This document shows, piece after piece, positions 59,301 through 64,000 of a stretch of 64,000 nucleotides of DNA. Where the stretch lies: positions 317,533-381,532 of the forward strand of contig JAQGDQ010000211.1 of the NCBI GenBank assembly GCA_030141605.1, written 5' to 3'. Below the pieces are notes generated by a model, which was given only the letters and a program-made list of their open reading frames with translations, had not been told where the DNA came from and did not search any database. The DNA is from Tubiluchus corallicola (taxonomy: Eukaryota > Priapulida > Priapulimorpha > Priapulimorphida > Tubiluchidae). A program made the position numbers and the translations under genes. The stretch's first letter is position 1; the number at the start of each line of letters is the position of its first letter.

Positions 59301-61035
59301 GCGCCTGTATTTCGGAAAACGTTGCACAAGAAGCAGGTGCTGTACCTCTCAGTTCAGATGTGTTAGTTTGTGATGAACTACGCACATCCGACAGCTCATG
59401 CGTGAGTAAAGCGGTAAATTTGAAACTTGAATTTTTATATTGAAACTTGCCTAGTTTCAGTACAATACACAAATTCTCTTACAGTAGCACTGTACTTCAA
59501 CTTTCGCTTTCGCAAACATGTTCAGCACGCACGTGGCATATTTTTGTGGTTGAAAATTATGTTAATTTGTAATGTCATCAATAGTTGTGCTCGCCTGCCA
59601 TTAATCAAGTGTTTAGTTTATTATACAATTATCAGAAACGCTTTTGCAATATTAATTATGTTAAAATGTATACTTTTTACCGCACTTGAAAATGGGATGG
59701 TATATGCAAAATCATCCTGTCTTCCTTTAAATTTCCGGTTTTGTTTATAATTATGCTAATAATGATTGCTTAAACTAAAAGGATTGGCTTTGCCATAATA
59801 AAGTGCATTCATCTGCTTTTTCTTTACTTTGGTAATATAATAATAATAATAATAATAGTATAATAATAATAATAATAATAATCTTTATTTAAAGTCGGCT
59901 TTTGGGTCAACAATTAACATTAGCTCAAAGAGCTATTATCGCCGACTGTAAATAACGACCTACAACTACATAACAGAGACTATTGTTACCCCACTTTACC
60001 CTAAATACCACGCGTCAGGCAGGGCAACGGCAGGTACCATTTTTAAAGTCTTTGGTATGACCCGGCCGCTGGTTCGAACTCACGACCTCCCAGGCGGAAA
60101 GCAGACGCATTTCCACTAGACTAAACCATCTGGTCTTAAAATCGTCTTAATTTTAACCAGGACTTAAACCGTCTGGTCTTAATGGTGGTTTTTAAAATGT
60201 TGTTAGAGTTTATAGAATTTGTTCATTTGCTTTTCTGCAGATAGAACAGATTCTGGGTGATGTTGAATGGATCATATCAATGTTAAAGTCACGCCTGGGT
60301 AAAGGCAATGATGCGTATCAGCACGAGAAACAAGTGATACAACAGCTAGGGATGACCATACAGTGTGTATGCGAGTTGGCTCAGTCGGCCGTACCCGTTG
60401 GCAACTGCCAGGATCTGCTGCTTCGTTCCTCCGCGAAGCTGTACAACGTCCTCGCGAGCCTCGCCAAATATTATGTCGCGGTTTGCGCCGGCGACGCCAG
60501 AAGCATCTGCTGCCGTTACGAGAAACTCGTCAAGTTGTCGGGCGCAAACCTCACAAATTTAGTCTATCCGATGATTACGTACATACAGACGACGCAGTCG
60601 GAGCGCATCCAACAGGCGGCGGATAAGGCGAGGAAAAAGAAAACGGGCGAAAATGCCGCCGGTGGCAAAGCCGTTGCCGTTAAGACGTCCAAGTCAATAC
60701 CGAACCTGGTGTTTGCCGTTGAGCAGTACGAACGTTTCCTGATTCAACTAGGAAAGAAATGCAAAGTCGATCTGATGGCTCACTTCAAGATGAGCACTGC
60801 CCGAGATTTCCGCATTGACACCAGCGCCCTCAATGCGGCGTTGGGCGAACAGAGCGATGACGACCATGATGATGATGACAACGATACTAGTATTAGTGAC
60901 GAAAATCGGCCGACTGCTGAAGTAACGGCCACAAACTTGCAGGACGCTCGAGTTACGCAGACTATCGGTGAACCTCCCGCAAAGAAACTACGTGCCGGTC
61001 TTGCCAGCAAGCGTAGCAAACTCAGGCGAGAGTAG
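53355..61035 (+). CDS. FANCI: FANCI: Fanconi anemia group I protein, 3 coding exons, 1,348 aa
   Basis: FANCI pairs with FANCD2 in the nucleus as the ID2 clamp on DNA. It is phosphorylated and monoubiquitinated to start interstrand-crosslink repair. Coding exons: 53355-56387 (residues 1-1011), 56954-57172 (1012-1084), 60241-61035 (1085-1348). All are in phase 0 with GT-AG introns. Diagnostic stretches include WDHVTYGLMHLGFVLMDSYG, NILFETFKLHKI, NFKVLG, LEDF-type EDFGLDKTSDF and VFAVEQYERFLIQLGKK. Lys538 in PEARK aligns with the human monoubiquitination site (Lys523 in DARK). SQ motifs at Ser560, 563, 566 and 574 match the ATR-type phosphosite cluster. The C-terminus has an Asp-rich stretch, then PAKKL and a Lys/Arg-rich tail, a likely NLS. 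Human FANCI is 1,328 aa and is encoded by more than 30 exons, so the intron loss here is striking. No break is seen. Confidence 0.96.
56386..56933 (+). mobile_element. MITE family B, copy 2, forming FANCI intron 1
   Basis: Begins AGGTAAGGACAAGTCACTC and ends GATCTTTCCT-TTAA, with a body like 40604-41438 but a single copy of the 72-bp segment. It fills all but 20 nt of the 566-bp intron 56388-56953, and the 5' splice site AG|GTAAGG is inside its terminal repeat. Confidence 0.8.
56954..57172 (+). CDS. FANCI: FANCI exon 2 (residues 1012-1084)
   Basis: Acceptor ATTTTCAG, donor CAG|GTAGAT. Encodes VDELPVLRSLLTLLL, LFGLSQDIHVQLKDIDEDID and FAVVSSRNAVHCATILI, matching the [20 protein letters not shown] region of human FANCI. 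Confidence 0.95.
57329..57805 (-). mobile_element. MITE family C, copy 2, in FANCI intron 2
   Basis: TA on both sides, ends CAGTCAATAAGGTATA and CCTAGGTTGACTG. The inside (TATAAGGGAC motifs, GGTCTAGATACACCCTCGG) matches the 35-kb copy in reverse orientation, with one unit where that copy has about 33. Confidence 0.75.
58096..58690 (+). mobile_element. MITE family D, copy 3, in FANCI intron 2
   Basis: Ends TGTGCTTGCAAACCAAAACC and ATTTTGCTATGCAAGCACAC, collinear with 33857-34499. CATAT occurs beside both ends. Confidence 0.7.
58880..58945 (-). mobile_element. tRNA-like SINE head fragment
   Basis: Minus strand contains GAGCCACGAGAGTACAAG and, downstream, the B box GGGTTCAAATC. Confidence 0.35.
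59838..60136 (-). mobile_element. tRNA-derived SINE with (ATT)n tail, FANCI intron 2
   Basis: On the minus strand an A-box-like TAGTCTAGTGG and a B-box-like GAGTTCGAACC are spaced as in a tRNA head. A ~150-bp body follows and ends ACTTTAAATAAAGATT plus (ATT)n. The 3' end resembles that of the LINE at 1.4 kb, suggesting it uses that LINE's machinery. Confidence 0.7.
60241..61035 (+). CDS. FANCI: FANCI exon 3 (residues 1085-1348 and stop)
   Basis: Acceptor TTTTCTGCAG. Starts IEQILGDVEWIISMLKSR and runs through KLVKLSGANLTNLVYPMITY, IPNLVFAVEQYERFLI and the acidic and basic C-terminal tails to TAG. Confidence 0.96.
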   Translation: MEQILGDVEWIISMLKSRLGKGNDAYQHEKQVIQQLGMTIQCVCELAQSAVPVGNCQDLLLRSSAKLYNVLASLAKYYVAVCAGDARSICCRYEKLVKLSGANLTNLVYPMITYIQTTQSERIQQAADKARKKKTGENAAGGKAVAVKTSKSIPNLVFAVEQYERFLIQLGKKCKVDLMAHFKMSTARDFRIDTSALNAALGEQSDDDHDDDDNDTSISDENRPTAEVTATNLQDARVTQTIGEPPAKKLRAGLASKRSKLRRE

Positions 61036-61284
61036 CTCCGTCGATGCTATGATATACAGTCTTTTACTGCCATACTCGATTTTTGTAAAAATGATGTAAA
61101 TGTGTTTCAGTATAGTCCAGTAATTCACCATTTAGTACTCTCAATCAGTATGTTATCAAGATTTACATCTAAAGTTTTGTTTATTACAAATTTAAGTTTA
61201 TTATTTACTGTTTACCATAAATGAATGGTAGATTGCTGTTAGCTTATTTATCATCTTTACACGTTTGATATTAAGTTTTCAAAA

Positions 61285-61290
61285 AATAAA
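61285..61290 (+). terminator. Poly(A) signal of FANCI
   Basis: AATAAA lies 250 bp after the FANCI stop. Confidence 0.55.
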
Positions 61291-61399
61291 TCTGAAAGGT
61301 AGTCATGATTATGTACTGTTGTGGTTCGTATTACTTTTTAATTATTATAATAATTACTTTAAAGTGTAAAATTTAATTTGGTGTTGAAAAGCAAATTTT

Positions 61400-62070
61400 G
61401 TATAATCAAACCTTTGGGACCTTGTACATTCAAACCTTTAGGACTCACACCTTTGGGACCTTGTACAATCAAACCTTTAGGACCTTGTACATTCAAACCT
61501 TTAGGACTCAAGCTTTTGGGACCTTGTACAATCAAACGTTTAGGACTAAAACCTTTGGGTGCTTGTACAATCAAACCTTTAATACTCAAACCTTTGGGAC
61601 CTTGTACAATCAAACCTTTAGGACTCAAACCTTTGGGACTTTGTACAATCAAACCTTTAGGACTCAGACCTTTAAGAACTTGTACAATCAAGCCTTTAGG
61701 ACTCAAACCTTTGGGACCTTGTACAATCAAGCCTTTAGGACTCAAACCTTTGGGACCTTGTACATTCAAACCTTTAGGACTCACACCTTTGGGACCTTGT
61801 ACAATCAAACCTTTAGGACCTTGTACATTCAAACCTTTAGGACTCAAGCCTTTGGGACCTTGTACAATGAAACCTTTAGAACGCAAACCTTTGGGCCCTT
61901 GTACAATCAAACGTTTAGGACTCAAACCTTTGGGACCTTGTACAATCAAACCTTTAGCACACAAACCTTTGGGACCTTGTACAATCAAACGTTTAGGACT
62001 CAAACCTTTGGGACCTTGTACAATCAAATGTTTAGGACTCAAACCTTTGGGACCTTGTACAATAAAAGTT
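61400..62070 (+). repeat. 39-bp minisatellite downstream of FANCI
   Basis: About 17 units alternating CAAACCTTTAGGACTC and CAAACCTTTGGGACCTTGTA. All three plus/minus frames listed here stay open because 39 is a multiple of 3. The flank 62,080-62,215 (GGCATTACAAAAAGGGGGCA) resembles the edge of a Tc1/pogo-like MITE also seen at 41,445-41,557. Confidence 0.88.
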
Positions 62071-62961
62071 GGCATTAAGCAAGTTTAACATGATGACAAG
62101 GCACATTAATACATGCATGTCTATGCAAACAGACGTTTTCTTTTGCCAAAAATTTGGGCGATAAGCAAATTTGGCATTACAAAAAGGGGGCATTATTACG
62201 AGGTTTGAATGTAGTTCACATTAAACCAAATAAAGTTTTTGTGTTCATATTTACACTGAATAAGGTTACTTAGAACACAAACAAACAAATTTTTACAGAA
62301 AGTGAGTAATTCATTTATTAAACATAAAAAGATTCCTTTTTGGCTTGAGAAACTTTAATTCTCCAGCTTTTTCTTGATTTTATACATGAAAAAGTGATAT
62401 TCTCATATAAGCAAGTCTAATATAGATGAAGCCTGCAATAATATCTAATATGATCCACATTGAATTGATGCAATAACAATCCATCTACACAGTATAAAAT
62501 AGTGAAATCGACTAGACAAGTGTTATTTGAACTTCACACACACACACACAATATAAGGCACAGTTTCAAAGTGAGACGATTGTCTGCAATAAGCGAATTC
62601 ACACAGAACCGTATTCTTGCTGCCATGCCACGTACTTTCCGGCGAGATTCCGTGCTGATGGTTTCGTACTGTGGAGCGCCTTTTCCACGTCTTTCGTTGA
62701 TATTTCATCCAGTCGTAACGATGGCAATGGATCATCACCTGCACATTCAAACAAATTTATTTACGGGTTAAAATGTTGGTTCCTCAACTGTCGGATTTTC
62801 ATGCGCAAGTGGAAGGTGCATTTGCACCCCAAATTAAAAAATGTTACTGTCACCATTTCTATTACTGAATCTAAACTGTAATCTCAGTTTTTATACTGAA
62901 GTTTCCTTTTGTTTGAACTTGTGCAGGCAAACATTTTTTCATTTTAAACATTCCTTTAAGC

Positions 62962-63394
62962 CAGGGTTGTGCAAATTATCTGACTAGCCGGGCCACATTA
63001 AACATTCCCGCAATTCCTGTGGGCCACATGCAGTTTGGTCAAGGCGCCAAGTACAGTAGGACCTGATAACGATTTTTTTGCATCCGATTTGCGCACATCA
63101 TTACTACCGCACTACTACACTCAAGAAACTATTTTAGAAGTTATTACAATTTATATTAAAAACCATATGTGTCGTCATGTCCGACAGTGACATTAAGTGA
63201 CAACGGTCTTGTAAGGGTTAATGCCATCCGATCTAGAGGAAAAGACTACCCACACCATGTTTGCGATATTGGCGCAGACTTCAGCTGGATTGCGTGGGCC
63301 GCACTTTCATTACGTTGACAAACCTCTTCCTGTGTCGCACAAGATCTCTCGGCGGGCCGCAAGTGGCCCGCGGGCCGTAGTTTGCATACCCCTG
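62962..63394. mobile_element. hAT-like MITE (433 bp) with near-matching 8-bp target duplications
   Basis: Inverted termini CAGGGTTGTGCAAATTATC and (reverse) CAGGGGTATGCAAACTACGG, each followed by GGGCC-rich subterminal sequence. Flanked by CTTTAAGC and CTTTACGG, 8-bp repeats differing at two positions. No transposase. Confidence 0.75.
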
Positions 63395-63402
63395 CTTTAC
63401 GG

Positions 63403-64000
63403 ATTTTTTTATGCAAAGCTCTACAACAGTATTTAAGTATTTATTTATCCACATAGCATTACAATGCATAGTTCGCAGCAATGCGCATTACTATTACAGC
63501 ATTTTGTCGACAATTTAACAAAATACTGCAGCGTTTCTAAGGAAATGTAACTTATAAGCTAACATGTGTCCCCATTACAATGTGTTTCAGCAGAAAACAC
63601 TGTAGGGTCAAACACAAATATGTAAATATAATTAAGTACTACAAATAATATACAAATAGTATTGTAAATAAGCAACACAAAATATTACAATTATGTTTAC
63701 ACGTATATCATTATTTAGCCTATAACAGCTACATGAAACATGAGTTACAGGGATGAGAATTTTCCGTGGATATGCTGAATTCCGAGTTTCTGGAAGACCA
63801 GTAGTGTCATTTTTGTAAATCGCGTAAATTCATTGAGAAAATTTTTACGGACCCAGTACATTAATTCACAAGCTGACCGCTAGATGGCAGGCCGTCACTT
63901 TGTTTGCGTCACGTACATCAGTGTAAGCATGTGTATATCTCTATGTATAAAAACATGGAATCAATTGTGCGGAGTTATTTGAGTCAATTGCAGACAGTTT
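63403..64000. other. No gene recognised
   Basis: AT-rich tail of the window without identifiable repeats or coding signal. Confidence 0.5.

Noticed and set aside
61359-62088. Three long open frames of about 230 codons
   Set aside because: All come from the 39-bp minisatellite, whose length is a multiple of 3 and whose unit lacks stops.

Overview
This window is nuclear DNA of an animal, most likely an invertebrate; I cannot name the lineage. The evidence is GT-AG introns, AATAAA poly(A) signals, a neuropeptide-type rhodopsin-class GPCR, and complete metazoan-type ETFA, MYDGF and FANCI genes. The DNA is AT-rich and crowded with microsatellites, minisatellites, short inverted-repeat transposons (MITEs), dead LINE pieces and tRNA-derived SINE-like sequence. 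No bacterial, viral or CRISPR feature was seen.

Layout. 1-12,400 holds no recognised gene. It carries a (TAC)n array, a dead minus-strand LINE, a TTAA-flanked MITE, (GAT)n, an 18-bp minisatellite, CT-rich tracts, an ~81-bp satellite with a 405-bp higher-order period, and a TTCTC tract. 12,618-13,958 (+) is a single-exon peptide GPCR. 14,100-23,500 is repeats, LINE remnants and a hAT-like MITE whose insertion site can be compared with an empty copy nearby. 23,555-38,565 (+) is ETFA in ten coding exons, giving 334 aa; its introns hold MITEs and minisatellites. 42,986-47,017 (-) is MYDGF in five short exons (162 aa, signal peptide, C-terminal KTEL), convergent with ETFA. 53,355-61,035 (+) is FANCI in only three coding exons (1,348 aa). 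61,400-64,000 is a 39-bp minisatellite and a hAT MITE.

The four genes act in unrelated processes: peptide signalling, mitochondrial electron transfer, an ER/secreted factor, and interstrand-crosslink repair. Nothing suggests co-regulation. The most interesting biology is in the repeats. Three MITE families each occur both as plain copies and as copies in which one internal or terminal segment has been amplified into a minisatellite. One plain copy makes up almost the whole first intron of FANCI and appears to supply its 5' splice site.

All exon boundaries were read by eye from splice consensus, reading-frame continuity and recalled protein family sequences. No alignment program, transcript data or database was available.
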